From NCBI RefSeq assembly GCF_036226605.1, contig NZ_CP109000.1, positions 3,778,501 to 3,842,500 on the forward strand: 64,000 bases of DNA, written 5' to 3'. Shown piece by piece: positions 8,902-16,088 of the stretch. The number at the start of each line of letters is the position of its first letter. The first letter of the stretch is position 1. A model generated the notes under the pieces. That model was given only the letters and a program-made list of their open reading frames with translations. It was not told the origin of the DNA and did not search any database. Source of the DNA: Streptomyces sp. NBC_00704. GTDB lineage: Bacteria > Actinomycetota > Actinomycetes > Streptomycetales > Streptomycetaceae. Made by a program: the position numbers and the translations under genes.

Positions 8902-8959
8902 ACGCTACAACTCCGATCCATCTGACGGGAGTTGTTTGAAAGTTGTTTAGCAGTTGCTG
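8902..8959. promoter_or_regulatory. devA promoter with phased AGTTG half-sites
   Basis: The minus-strand -10 TAGCGT lies at 8902-8907. Upstream, AGTTGTTT (8930-8937), AGTTGTTT (8941-8948) and AGTTGCTG (8952-8959) repeat every 11 bp, one helical turn. ACAACTCC (8907-8914) and GGAGTTGT (8928-8935) form an inverted repeat over the core promoter. The half-site matches the palindromes at 8983 and 10230, pointing to autoregulation or cross-regulation by DevA/DevE. Confidence 0.55.
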
Positions 8960-8982
8960 CCAAGTGGGGACAACATAGTCAT

Positions 8983-8997
8983 AGTTGGTTACCAACT
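8983..8997. promoter_or_regulatory. DevA/DevE-type operator copy 1
   Basis: AGTTGGTTACCAACT is a perfect 7-bp-arm palindrome around a central T. It lies between divergent genes, 86 bp before devA and 57 bp before the small membrane-protein gene. The same core recurs upstream of devE. Confidence 0.6.
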
Positions 8998-9054
8998 TGA
9001 GCGAGTTGGCGGAAGGTTTGCCTCCCGCTCCCACTCTGGAAGGGGGGAACCACC

Positions 9055-9249
9055 ATGCCCGTCCTCGTCCTCCTCGGCGCCGTCTTCGTCGTCGGCGTCG
9101 AGCAGACCATCCAGTGGAAGTACGGCACCACCGGCGCCGTCGGCCTGCTCCTGCTCAGCGTGGGCGTCAAGGCCAAGAGCCCCGCCCTCAGCACGGTCGG
9201 CGCGGTGATCCTCGCCCTCCTCGCCACCGGGCCCGCCGTCAGCTCGTGA
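9055..9249 (+). CDS. Small membrane protein between devA and devE
   Basis: A 64-residue hydrophobic protein with two probable membrane segments (LVLLGAVFVVGV and AVGLLLLSVGV, extending into VGAVILALLATG), separated by a short polar stretch. A strong ribosome site, GGAAGGGGGG, ends about 8 bases before the ATG. It is divergent from devA, with the AGTTGG/CCAACT palindrome in its upstream region, and overlaps the 3' end of devE by 11 bp on the opposite strand. S. coelicolor has a small gene in the same place (SCO4189, from memory), which supports reality. Function unknown. Confidence 0.6.
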   Translation: MPVLVLLGAVFVVGVEQTIQWKYGTTGAVGLLLLSVGVKAKSPALSTVGAVILALLATGPAVSS

Positions 9250-10144
9250 GGACCAGCTCCGAGCTGATCGTGTCCCACAGCGCGTCGAACCACCGGCGCG
9301 ACTGGTCGACGAACGTCGTGTCACGCGGCCCTGCGCCCCGCTCGAAGGCGAACAGCACCGACCGCGTGCCCTCGGCGTCGTACATGTCCATGTTCTCCTG
9401 GCCCACCGTCTGCTCCCCCCGCTGGACCGTGTAGTAGGCGAACAGCGCCTCCGTCCCGTTGAGCAGGTACAGCTTGACGGGCGGGGTGAAGGGCAGCGCC
9501 CGGAAGGTGACGTGCACGTCGATGCCGTGCGTGGAACGCAGCGTGAGCAGGTTGTGCCGCAGCACCTGGCCCTGGGCGTTGCGGTGGGCCAGCCAGCGGC
9601 GTTGCAGCCGGCCGGTGGCCGAGGCGTCGACCGGCGACGGGAAGGCGAGGTCGATGTCCCGGGAGGGCAACAGGACACGGACGTCGATCTTGGCCGGTTT
9701 CAGCTGCCCGGCGTGGATCTGCCGCACCGGCTCGCCGATCGCGGCGGTCAGCGAGACCGCGGTCAGACAGAGGGCGTCGACCTGCACGTGCTCGGCCGCG
9801 AAGGCCGCGGTCACGCGGGGCGGCAGGCCCGCCATGGAGGGCTGCGGCGCCCCCGGGCCCGCCGGGACTCCGGGCGGGCCCGGCTGCCCCGCGACCGTCG
9901 CCGGGCTCCCCTTGGAGACGTTGGTCAGCAGCCGCTCCGACTGCAGGATGCGCAGGGCCTTGCGCACGGCGCCGCGGTCGACGCCGAACTCGTCCGCGAG
10001 CCGGGCCTGCGTGGGCATGCGCTGCCCCGGCCGCAGCACACCGGAGGCGATGCGGGCGCGCAGCTCGTCGGCCACCTCGCGGTGGGAGCGCCGCGACGGC
10101 TCCGCCGCCCTCCGCCCCTTGACGGAGGCATTTTCCGTCTCCAC
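9239..10144 (-). CDS. devE: GntR-family regulator DevE (DevA paralogue)
   Basis: A 301-residue paralogue of DevA. The winged helix reads VADELRARIASGVLRPGQRMP and LADEFGVDRGAVRKALRIL (about residues 22-75), and the same long C-terminal domain follows (IDVRVLLPSRDIDLAFP, LRHNLLTLRS, PPVKLYLLNGTEALFAYY). The two proteins align over nearly their full length, so this is a tandem duplication with a small gene trapped between. In S. coelicolor the devA-devE duplication produced distinct developmental roles (established, from memory). GTG at 10144 follows TACTGT by six bases. The upstream region carries a 19-bp palindrome and four tandem repeats with CAACT half-sites. Confidence 0.87.
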   Translation of the reverse strand: METENASVKGRRAAEPSRRSHREVADELRARIASGVLRPGQRMPTQARLADEFGVDRGAVRKALRILQSERLLTNVSKGSPATVAGQPGPPGVPAGPGAPQPSMAGLPPRVTAAFAAEHVQVDALCLTAVSLTAAIGEPVRQIHAGQLKPAKIDVRVLLPSRDIDLAFPSPVDASATGRLQRRWLAHRNAQGQVLRHNLLTLRSTHGIDVHVTFRALPFTPPVKLYLLNGTEALFAYYTVQRGEQTVGQENMDMYDAEGTRSVLFAFERGAGPRDTTFVDQSRRWFDALWDTISSELVLTS

Positions 10145-10150
10145 GTCCGC

Positions 10151-10156
10151 ACAGTA
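10151..10156 (-). promoter_or_regulatory. -10 element TACTGT, leaderless devE
   Basis: TACTGT on the minus strand, six bases before the GTG at 10144, the same geometry as the devA promoter. Confidence 0.5.
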
Positions 10157-10229
10157 CAACTTCCCGCCATCTTTGGGCAGTTCAAAGGCAGATGGTTATA
10201 GGACGCTTCCAAGCGGACATAACTACAGA

Positions 10230-10248
10230 GAAGTTGGCTGCCAACTTC
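10230..10248. promoter_or_regulatory. DevA/DevE-type operator copy 2
   Basis: GAAGTTGGCTGCCAACTTC is a perfect palindrome with 9-bp arms and a central T. Its AGTTGG-N-T-N-CCAACT core is identical to the element at 8983-8997. It lies 86 bp upstream of the devE GTG, the same distance as copy 1 from devA. Confidence 0.65.
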
Positions 10249-10334
10249 AACAACGTGGTCGAACTTCCAGACGGTTGGCCGGTCGGGCTTCCTTCCGGAG
10301 GGGAGCCGGGAGCCCGAGCACACGGCGCCGACGT

Positions 10335-10428
10335 ACAGCCACAACTGAACACCGCCCGCACAGCCACAACTGAACAGCACCCGCACAGTCACAACTTCAC
10401 AGCGAACGCACCACCACAACCGAACAGC
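10335..10428. repeat. 25-bp tandem repeats with CAACT half-sites
   Basis: Four units starting at 10335, 10360, 10385 and 10410. The first two begin ACAGCCACAACTGAACA; later copies diverge. Each carries CACAACT or CACAACC, the complement of the AGTTG half-site seen in the devA promoter, so this may be an extended binding array upstream of devE. Confidence 0.6.
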
Positions 10429-10573
10429 TTCAGCTACGGACGGACCACCTGTCCACCCCGCCGAGAGGAGCCGTCGTCAGCACAGGTCCGGGCGCCCGGG
10501 ACACCCCGGCCCCGGCGTTCGCGGCAGGGCGTCGACCCCCGGGCGGCGCCCTCTCGTACGTCCGCCCCCGCCC

Positions 10574-11140
10574 TCACACCAGCAGGTCCTCGACCTGCGC
10601 CTCTCCCTCCCGGTAACGCCGCGTGATCTCCGCGCCCGACTCGTCGGCCGTACGCTGCAACCGCTGACGCCGACTGGAGACCTGCTGCTCGTAGCGGACC
10701 AGCCGCCCCATCGCCTCGTGCAGCTCGGGATCGGTGCGCGCGTCCAGATCCGACAGCTCGACGTCTGCCAGCATGTCCGCCGCCAGCCGCCGGTACTCCT
10801 CGCTGTGCGGCGTGCCCAGCGTGACGTGCCGCGCCGAGGAGCGGTGCCGGGCCGGGGCGTCGGTCAGGATCTCCGACAGCCGCTCCACCACGGACGCCGC
10901 ACCCGACGGCGAACGCCGCGCCAGTTCCGCGCGCAGAATGTCGATCCGGCCCTGCAACAGCCGCCGCACATAGCTGAGATCGGCCTCGTCGCGCTGGGCG
11001 TCCCGGCGCAGGGTGCGCAGTTCGGGCAGGCTCAGCCGGCCCAGTTCGTGCTCCAAAGGCTCGACGGGCAGCACGCTGCCGTCGCTGCGCTGTGCGGGCG
11101 GCCGGTGTGTGACGGGCCGCCCGGTACTCGGTGTGCTCAT
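10574..11140 (-). CDS. rsiG: RsiG, c-di-GMP-dependent anti-sigma-WhiG
   Basis: A 188-residue helical protein with two copies of the c-di-GMP-binding signature E(X)3S(X)2R(X)3Q(X)3D: EADLSYVRRLLQGRID in the first helix and EQQVSSRRQRLQRTAD in the second. RsiG bound to c-di-GMP sequesters sigma-WhiG and so controls sporulation. Older literature calls the same locus amfC (from memory). The ATG at 11140 was chosen over an upstream TTG; GAGG lies a few bases before it. It is immediately upstream of the devE/devA block on the same strand, making this a developmental neighbourhood. The N-terminal 35 residues look disordered. Confidence 0.93.
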   Translation of the reverse strand: MSTPSTGRPVTHRPPAQRSDGSVLPVEPLEHELGRLSLPELRTLRRDAQRDEADLSYVRRLLQGRIDILRAELARRSPSGAASVVERLSEILTDAPARHRSSARHVTLGTPHSEEYRRLAADMLADVELSDLDARTDPELHEAMGRLVRYEQQVSSRRQRLQRTADESGAEITRRYREGEAQVEDLLV

Positions 11141-11299
11141 ATGCCTCAACCGTCCCCTCGACCGGCGTGTGGAAAGCATCGTGCCACCCCAAGTGGCCGC
11201 TTTGTGACCGAGTCCCCCCGAACGGCCCCAGACAGGGGCTTAAGGATCAAAAATGGGCCCCGCGCGAGGACCGGCCGCCCACCCGGCATCATGGTCCGC

Positions 11300-11725
11300 A
11301 TGCGAGCGGTGGTGCAGAGGGTGGACGGCGCGAGCGTCGTCGTGGACGGCGAGACGGTCGGCGGGATCAGCGGCGAGGGCCTGTGCGTCCTGGTCGGCGT
11401 GACCCACGAGGACACGAAGGAGACGGCGGACCGGCTCGCCCGCAAGCTGTGGTCGCTGCGCGTGCTGCACGACGAGAGGTCGTGCAGCGACATCGACGCC
11501 CCGCTGCTGGTCGTCAGCCAGTTCACGCTGTACGGGGACGCCCGCAAGGGCCGCCGCCCCACCTGGAACGCGGCCGCCCCCGGCCCGGTCGCCGAGCCCC
11601 TCGTCGACGAGGTCGTCGCCCGGCTGCGCGCCCTGGGCGCGACGGTCGCCACCGGCAGGTTCGGCGCGCAGATGCGCGTCTCCCTGACCAACGACGGCCC
11701 CTTCACCGTCCTGCTCGAGATGTAG
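11300..11725 (+). CDS. dtd: D-aminoacyl-tRNA deacylase
   Basis: A 141-residue Dtd protein: MRAVVQRV start, the SQFTLYGD motif near residue 74 and the C-terminal NDGPFTVLLE with the Gly-Pro pair that forms the cross-subunit cis-Pro chirality filter. It hydrolyses D-aminoacyl-tRNA (and glycine mischarged on tRNA-Ala) in the cytosol. The ATG at 11300 matches the family N terminus; an in-frame ATG at 11291 would add three residues. The region between residues 50 and 75 is somewhat shorter than in many Dtd proteins. It is transcribed towards ygfZ. Confidence 0.93.
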   Translation: MRAVVQRVDGASVVVDGETVGGISGEGLCVLVGVTHEDTKETADRLARKLWSLRVLHDERSCSDIDAPLLVVSQFTLYGDARKGRRPTWNAAAPGPVAEPLVDEVVARLRALGATVATGRFGAQMRVSLTNDGPFTVLLEM

Positions 11726-11810
11726 CGCCGGAGGCCGAGGGCGGCCGGGGACCGTCCGCCGGATCGAAGAAAAGCCCGGTCGCTCCGGTCGGCTCGGTCG
11801 CCCTCCGGTC

Positions 11811-12776
11811 CTACGGCTCGACCACGACCTCCTGGGCGGCCGCCGTCGTGTCCGCCATCAGGGGGGCGTCGAGCGGCACGTTGCGCTTCACCAGGGCCAG
11901 CGCCACCGGGCCCAGCTCGTGGTGGCGGGCGGACGTGGTGATGAAGCCGATCTTGCGGCCGTCGGGATCCTCGTCGCGGACGCGGAGCTGGGTGCCGGCG
12001 GGCGGCAGATGCACCTCGCTGCCGTCCAGGTGCAGGAAGACCAGACGGCGGGGCGGCTTGCCCAGGTTCTGCACCCGCGCGACCGTCTCCTGCCCGCGGT
12101 AGCAGCCCTTCTGCAGGTGCACGGCCGTGCCGATCCAGCCCAGTTCGTGCGGGATCGTGCGGTGGTCCGTCTCGAAGCCGAGGCGCGGGCGGTGCTGCTC
12201 GACGCGCAGGGCCTCGTGGGCGAGGATCCCGGCCGGGGGGCCGGCCTGCGCCGCGAACGGCTCCAGGTCGGCGCGCGGCAGGAACAGATCACGGCCGTAC
12301 GCCGTCTCACGGACGACGACGCCGTCCGGCACGGGCGTGATCGACCCGGCCGGGAGATACACCACCGCGGTGTCCGCCGTACGGTCGGCGACCTCGACCC
12401 GGTAGAAGAACTTCATCGACTCCAGGTAGGCGAGCAGCGCCTCCTGGGTTCCGGGCTCGACGTGGGCCCAGACCGTCGCGCCGTCGTCCACCAGGTACAG
12501 CGCGTGCTCGATGTGACCGTGCGCGGACAGGATCAGCGCCTCGGTGGCCTGGCCGGCCGCGAGGTCGGTGACGTGCTGGGTGAGCAGAAGGTGCAGCCAG
12601 CTCAGCCGGTCCTCGCCGGAGACGGTGACGACCCCGCGGTGCGAGAGGTCGACGAAACCGGCGCCGTCGGCCAGCGCGCGCTGCTCACGGAACAGGTCGC
12701 CGTAGTGACCGGCGACGTCTTCGTCCACGCCCTCGGCGGGGACGGCGCCGGGCAGGGACAGCAGAGGGCTCTTCAT
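11811..12776 (-). CDS. ygfZ: YgfZ/GcvT-family folate-binding protein
   Basis: A 321-residue YgfZ-type protein with the diagnostic KGCYRGQE motif near residue 220. YgfZ uses tetrahydrofolate in maintaining certain Fe-S enzymes. Residues 35-110 show the GcvT-like fold (VDLSHRGVVTVSGEDRLSWLHLLLT). It lies 10 bp after nur on the same strand but has its own signal: TAGGCT (12784-12789), overlapping the nur stop codon and ending seven bases before the ATG, which predicts a leaderless transcript. Confidence 0.92.
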   Translation of the reverse strand: MKSPLLSLPGAVPAEGVDEDVAGHYGDLFREQRALADGAGFVDLSHRGVVTVSGEDRLSWLHLLLTQHVTDLAAGQATEALILSAHGHIEHALYLVDDGATVWAHVEPGTQEALLAYLESMKFFYRVEVADRTADTAVVYLPAGSITPVPDGVVVRETAYGRDLFLPRADLEPFAAQAGPPAGILAHEALRVEQHRPRLGFETDHRTIPHELGWIGTAVHLQKGCYRGQETVARVQNLGKPPRRLVFLHLDGSEVHLPPAGTQLRVRDEDPDGRKIGFITTSARHHELGPVALALVKRNVPLDAPLMADTTAAAQEVVVEP

Positions 12777-12783
12777 GGGGCCA

Positions 12784-12789
12784 AGCCTA
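12784..12789 (-). promoter_or_regulatory. -10 element TAGGCT, leaderless ygfZ
   Basis: TANNNT seven bases before the ygfZ ATG; its TAG coincides with the nur stop codon. Confidence 0.45.
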
Positions 12790-13356
12790 CGACTCGGTGA
12801 TCGAACCCCTGGCAGCCGAACCCCCGACCGAACCGCCCCCCGCCCCGGCGCCCGCCCCGGCCCGCGATCCGGCGCCCGCCGCAGCCCGCGATCCGGTGCT
12901 CGATCCGGCGCCGGCGCCCTTCCCGGCGGAGCCCTGGGCGCAGTCCCGGCAGCGGCCGAAGATCGCGAAGTGCTTCATGTCCGTCTCGAAGCCGAACGTC
13001 TCGCGCAGCTTGGCCGTGAACTCGGCGGCCACCTGCACGTCCGCCTCGATGACGTCGTCGCAGTCGCGGCAGACCAGGTGGATGTGGTGATGGCGGTCGG
13101 CCAGATGGTAGGTCGGCGCGCCGTGCCCCAGATGCGCGTGGCTGACCAGCCCGAGCTCCTCGAGCAGCTCCAGCGTGCGGTACACGGTCGAAATGTTGAC
13201 CCCCGACGCCGTCTTCCTCACTTCCACGAGGATGGCGTCGGGGGTCGCGTGCTCCAGGGTGTCCACGGCTTCCAGGACAAGCTGGCGCTGCGGCGTCAGC
13301 CGGTAGCCGCGCTGCCGCAGGTCGCTCTTCCAGTCAGTGCTTTCAGTGCTCACCAC
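12787..13356 (-). CDS. nur: Fur-family nickel regulator Nur, extended tail
   Basis: A 189-residue Fur-family repressor closely resembling Streptomyces Nur, the nickel-responsive regulator of nickel uptake and the two superoxide dismutases. DNA-binding region: QRGYRLTPQRQLVLEAV and GVNISTVYRTLELLEELG. Metal ligands: HHHIHLVCRDC near residue 85 and GRCRDC near 140. Family members end near residue 145; here about 47 Gly/Ala/Ser-rich residues follow. The GTG-GTG start gives MVSTES; TAGACT (13364-13369) ends seven bases upstream. The nitrobindin-like gene precedes it by 16 bp. The tail could affect oligomerisation or simply be slippage-generated. Confidence 0.9.
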   Translation of the reverse strand: MVSTESTDWKSDLRQRGYRLTPQRQLVLEAVDTLEHATPDAILVEVRKTASGVNISTVYRTLELLEELGLVSHAHLGHGAPTYHLADRHHHIHLVCRDCDDVIEADVQVAAEFTAKLRETFGFETDMKHFAIFGRCRDCAQGSAGKGAGAGSSTGSRAAAGAGSRAGAGAGAGGGSVGGSAARGSITES

Positions 13357-13363
13357 ACCCAAG

Positions 13364-13369
13364 AGTCTA
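13364..13369 (-). promoter_or_regulatory. -10 element TAGACT, leaderless nur
   Basis: TAGACT on the minus strand seven bases before the GTG at 13356, lying within the gap after the nitrobindin-like gene. Confidence 0.45.
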
Positions 13370-13372
13370 GGA

Positions 13373-13948
13373 CTACTTGAAGAAGGCGATCCCGTCGTCC
13401 GGCATGTCGTCGGGGAGGGCCTTCGCCCAGCGTTCGACGTCCTCGGGGGTGACGACCTTCTTCAGCTGGGCCGACATGTAGGGGCGCAGCTCGACCTCGG
13501 GGGTCTGCTTCTCGCCGACCCACATGAGGTCGCTCTTGACGTAGCCGTACAGACGCTTGCCGCCGGTGTACGGGCCGGAGGCGGCCGTGCGGGCCACCGC
13601 GTCCGTGACCAGGTCGATCTGCGGCTTCTTGTCGGCCAGCTCGCCGTACCAGATCTCGACGACGCCGTCGTCGCGGACCATCGTCACCTCGACCTTGCGG
13701 TCGGCGTCGATGCGCCAGAAGCCGGACTCCGACTCCAGGGGGCGGACCTTCTCGCCGTCCTTGTCCAGGACCCAGGTGCGGGAGTGGTACTCCAGGAAGT
13801 CCCGGCCGTCGTGGCCGAAGGTGACCTCCTGCCCGAAGTTGCACTTCTCCGAACCCGGGAAGTCGTGCACGCCGGCGCCCGCCCAGCTGCCGAGCAGGAA
13901 GGCGAGGGGGACGAGGTCCTTGTGGAGGTCGGACGGAATCTCGATCAT
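13373..13948 (-). CDS. Ferric nitrobindin-like (FABP-fold) protein
   Basis: A 191-residue ten-stranded beta-barrel protein of the nitrobindin family. The family motif GxWxGxG is present as LLGSWAGAGVHDFP near residues 18-31. True nitrobindins bind haem through a C-terminal His; in this protein the corresponding stretch appears to be ELRPYMSAQLKKV with no His, matching the haemless ferric nitrobindin-like subgroup of Streptomyces. It may bind another hydrophobic ligand. It lies just upstream of nur with a 16-bp gap, and this gene pair is conserved in Streptomyces (from memory). Confidence 0.85.
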   Translation of the reverse strand: MIEIPSDLHKDLVPLAFLLGSWAGAGVHDFPGSEKCNFGQEVTFGHDGRDFLEYHSRTWVLDKDGEKVRPLESESGFWRIDADRKVEVTMVRDDGVVEIWYGELADKKPQIDLVTDAVARTAASGPYTGGKRLYGYVKSDLMWVGEKQTPEVELRPYMSAQLKKVVTPEDVERWAKALPDDMPDDGIAFFK

Positions 13949-13973
13949 GAGTGGCAGTTCCTGGACTGGTAGG

Positions 13974-14072
13974 TCAGCGCTGGCCCTGGTACAGCTTCTT
14001 CACGGTCAGACCGGCGAAGGCGAGGACGCCGACGCAGACCAGGACCAGCAGGGATTCGAAGAAGATCTCCAC
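13974..14072 (-). CDS. 32-aa single-pass membrane peptide
   Basis: A 32-codon ORF starting GTG at 14072 with GAGGAG eight bases upstream. It encodes MEIFFESLLVLVCVGVLAF followed by a basic tail, AGLTVKKLYQGQR, i.e. one membrane helix with a positive end. It sits 25 bp before the nitrobindin-like gene on the same strand. The good ribosome site and the hydrophobic-then-basic layout argue for a real gene; a similar tiny membrane protein occurs in other Streptomyces (from memory). Function unknown. Confidence 0.6.
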   Translation of the reverse strand: MEIFFESLLVLVCVGVLAFAGLTVKKLYQGQR

Positions 14073-14193
14073 GGGGGCTCCTCGGATGAGCGTGCTTCGG
14101 GGTGCGTACGACTCGGGACACGTACGACAGGGCCGGGCCCCAGCTTACGCGGCCGGGCCCCGGCCCTCCCTGCGAGGTACGCCCTGGCGGCCC

Positions 14194-15126
14194 TCAGTTC
14201 AGCAGCCGGCTCTGCAGGGCCACGGTCTGCTGGAACGGCACGGCCGCCGCGACGCCCTTGCGGGACTGAAGGACGAGGGCGACGACGTCGCCGGCGTGCA
14301 GATAGGCCTGCCGCACGTGCTGCGCGCCGTACGGCTTCACCTCGTCGTAGGCCTGGCGCGTGACGTTCCTGGCATCGGCGGCGACCGGGAAGTCGTCGTC
14401 GAACCTCGTCTCGGCGGCGCCGCGGACCGCGTACACGGGACCGTTGAACGAGGTGAGCTCGGCGTACACGCGCGCGGCCATCGCGTCCGTGGGGAACTGG
14501 AGCAGGTAGACGCCGGTCCGGGTGCCGTCCGCGGTGGTCCAGCCCCGGGCCGCGATGTGCCGCAGTCCGGTGTCGACGAGTTCCTGTCCGACGTCGGCGC
14601 GGTCGTCCTTCTTCTCCAGCACCGGAAGGAAGTCCTTCGCCGCGAGCCAGCCGTCGTCGCCGAGCAGTGACGGGTCCTGGGTCGCGCCCTCGGGCGCGGG
14701 CACTCGCAGCGCACGCAGGTCCGCGTGGTGCACGAGGCCCGGGTTCTCCGTGGCGAACGGGGACGGGCTGCCGGAGGGCAGCGGCGCTCCCGTGAGCTCG
14801 GGGTAGTCCCAGCGACCGTCCGAGGCGGTGGCGAGACCGGGCAGGTCCGTGCGTTCCATGCGGGTGATCCCGTAGGCCGTCCCGACCCCCAGCGCGGCGA
14901 AGACGGTGACGACGGCGGTCCAGCGCAGGACGGCCCGCAGCGCACGGCGGTCCTTGGGGGCAGGGGCCGGGGCGTCGGGGGCGGGGGTCTCGCCGGGTGC
15001 GGCGGCCGCCGCGGGCTGCGGGGTCTCGTTCCCGTCGGCGCCGTCCGTCGGTTCGGGCCGCGGTCGCGGGTCCTCGGACGGTTCCGGCGCCTGCTGGGGC
15101 TGCGGTGCGGTGCGCTCGGTGGTCAT
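14194..15126 (-). CDS. Membrane-anchored protein, member 3 of paralogue trio
   Basis: A 310-residue protein with a disordered Pro/Ala/Glu N terminus (1-58), one membrane helix (about 66-86, LRWTAVVTVFAALGVGTAYGI) and an extracytoplasmic domain. That domain has SLLGDDGWLAAKDF, VYLLQFPTDAMAARVYAELTSFN and HAGDVVALVLQSRKG. It overlaps the upstream gene by ATGA. Shared features with its two neighbours (single TM, [L]GxDGW, a hydrophobic strand before an Ala-rich helix, a GDV strand near the end) suggest divergent paralogues. No catalytic motif is recognisable. Confidence 0.75.
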   Translation of the reverse strand: MTTERTAPQPQQAPEPSEDPRPRPEPTDGADGNETPQPAAAAAPGETPAPDAPAPAPKDRRALRAVLRWTAVVTVFAALGVGTAYGITRMERTDLPGLATASDGRWDYPELTGAPLPSGSPSPFATENPGLVHHADLRALRVPAPEGATQDPSLLGDDGWLAAKDFLPVLEKKDDRADVGQELVDTGLRHIAARGWTTADGTRTGVYLLQFPTDAMAARVYAELTSFNGPVYAVRGAAETRFDDDFPVAADARNVTRQAYDEVKPYGAQHVRQAYLHAGDVVALVLQSRKGVAAAVPFQQTVALQSRLLN

Positions 15127-16088
15127 ACGGCCTGTCCCGGGTCGTCGATGCGGTCGAGTTGTGCGGCGAAGAACTTGGCGACGAACGCGCCGTCGATCGG
15201 GTCGGGGGCCGCCGCTGAGACGCTGACCAGGACGTCTCCCATGGCGGCCGTGCAGAGCGCCGCCGCCACGTGCTTCTTCTTGCCCTTGGGGCTGAGGAAG
15301 CACCGTGCGTCCGGGTGACCCTCGATCTTCGGCCCCTTGCGGAAGACGTCCATGGCGGCGACGAAGCCGTTGAAGCTCGTCGCCGAGCGGCGCACGGCGG
15401 CCCGGCTCTCCAGCCGCGAGAGCGTGACGTCGAAGACGAAGCGGCTCGACTCGCCCTCGTCCGGCCGGACCGCGGTGTAGCTGCGCATCGCCATGCCCTT
15501 GACGCGCTCCTTGTCGATCAGATTCTCCAGTTTCCGCCGAGAGGCGCTCGGCATGTCCTTGACCGCCTCCTTGCGCAGGGCCGTGGCCTGCGCACCGCTC
15601 AGCTCAGCGTCGGAGCCGAACTCCGCCCGGTCCGGACCGCGCTGGTAGCCGTCGGCGCCGAACGGCAGCATCAGCGCGCTCAGTCCCCGCGGGGCTGCGC
15701 CCGCGCCCGCCTTGGGACCGCCCTCGGCGGGGGTGTCGGGAAGCTTCCAGGTGGGCCTGCCGGGCGCGCGGTCGGCGTCCTGGACGGTCACGGCGGTGTA
15801 GCCGGCGCCGCCCAGCACCGCGCAGGCCAGCAGCACGGATCCGGCCACGGCCACGAGACGGCCGGGTCGACGCGCTCCGACGGGCTCTGCGGCGGCGGGT
15901 TCGGGGACATCGGGACCGGCGTCGGCAGGCTCGGGGACCACGGGAACGGTGCCGGCACGGCCGGCCACAGCCGCGGGAACCTCGGGAGTCCCGGAGGTCT
16001 CGGAGATCTCGGAGATCTCGGAGATCTCGCTGGTCTCGCTGGTCTCGCTGGTCTCGCTGGTCTCGCTGGTCTCGCTGGTCTCGCTCAC
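15123..16088 (-). CDS. Membrane-anchored protein with SET repeats, member 2 of trio
   Basis: A 321-residue protein starting with a repeat of Ser-Glu-Thr units, then Ser-Glu-Ile units, a disordered Pro/Ala stretch, one membrane helix (about residues 81-100, LVAVAGSVLLACAVLGGAGY) and an extracytoplasmic domain with two Cys (DARCFLSPKGK and ALCTAAMGDVLVSV), which could form a disulfide. The start GTG overlaps the upstream TGA (GTGA), and its own stop overlaps the next ATG, so all three genes are translationally coupled. Function unknown. Confidence 0.75.
   Translation of the reverse strand: MSETSETSETSETSETSETSEISEISEISETSGTPEVPAAVAGRAGTVPVVPEPADAGPDVPEPAAAEPVGARRPGRLVAVAGSVLLACAVLGGAGYTAVTVQDADRAPGRPTWKLPDTPAEGGPKAGAGAAPRGLSALMLPFGADGYQRGPDRAEFGSDAELSGAQATALRKEAVKDMPSASRRKLENLIDKERVKGMAMRSYTAVRPDEGESSRFVFDVTLSRLESRAAVRRSATSFNGFVAAMDVFRKGPKIEGHPDARCFLSPKGKKKHVAAALCTAAMGDVLVSVSAAAPDPIDGAFVAKFFAAQLDRIDDPGQAV
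15996..16088 (-). repeat. 9-bp coding repeats (SET/SEI)
   Basis: About seven copies of a 9-bp unit (GGTCTCGCT on the plus strand) preceded by three copies of GGAGATCTC, directly at the start codon. In-frame unit length allows copy-number change at the cytoplasmic N terminus. Confidence 0.85.

Larger units (their letters stand above)
10160..10573. other. Intergenic region, rsiG to devE
   Basis: 414 bp with no convincing gene. It holds the devE operator and repeat array. The remainder (10429-10573) is GC-rich without clear signals and may contain the rsiG terminator. Confidence 0.6.

Noticed and set aside
10192..10626. Long plus-strand open frame across the devE upstream region
   Set aside because: Composition follows the repeats and the antisense rsiG frame; no ribosome site and no recognisable domain.
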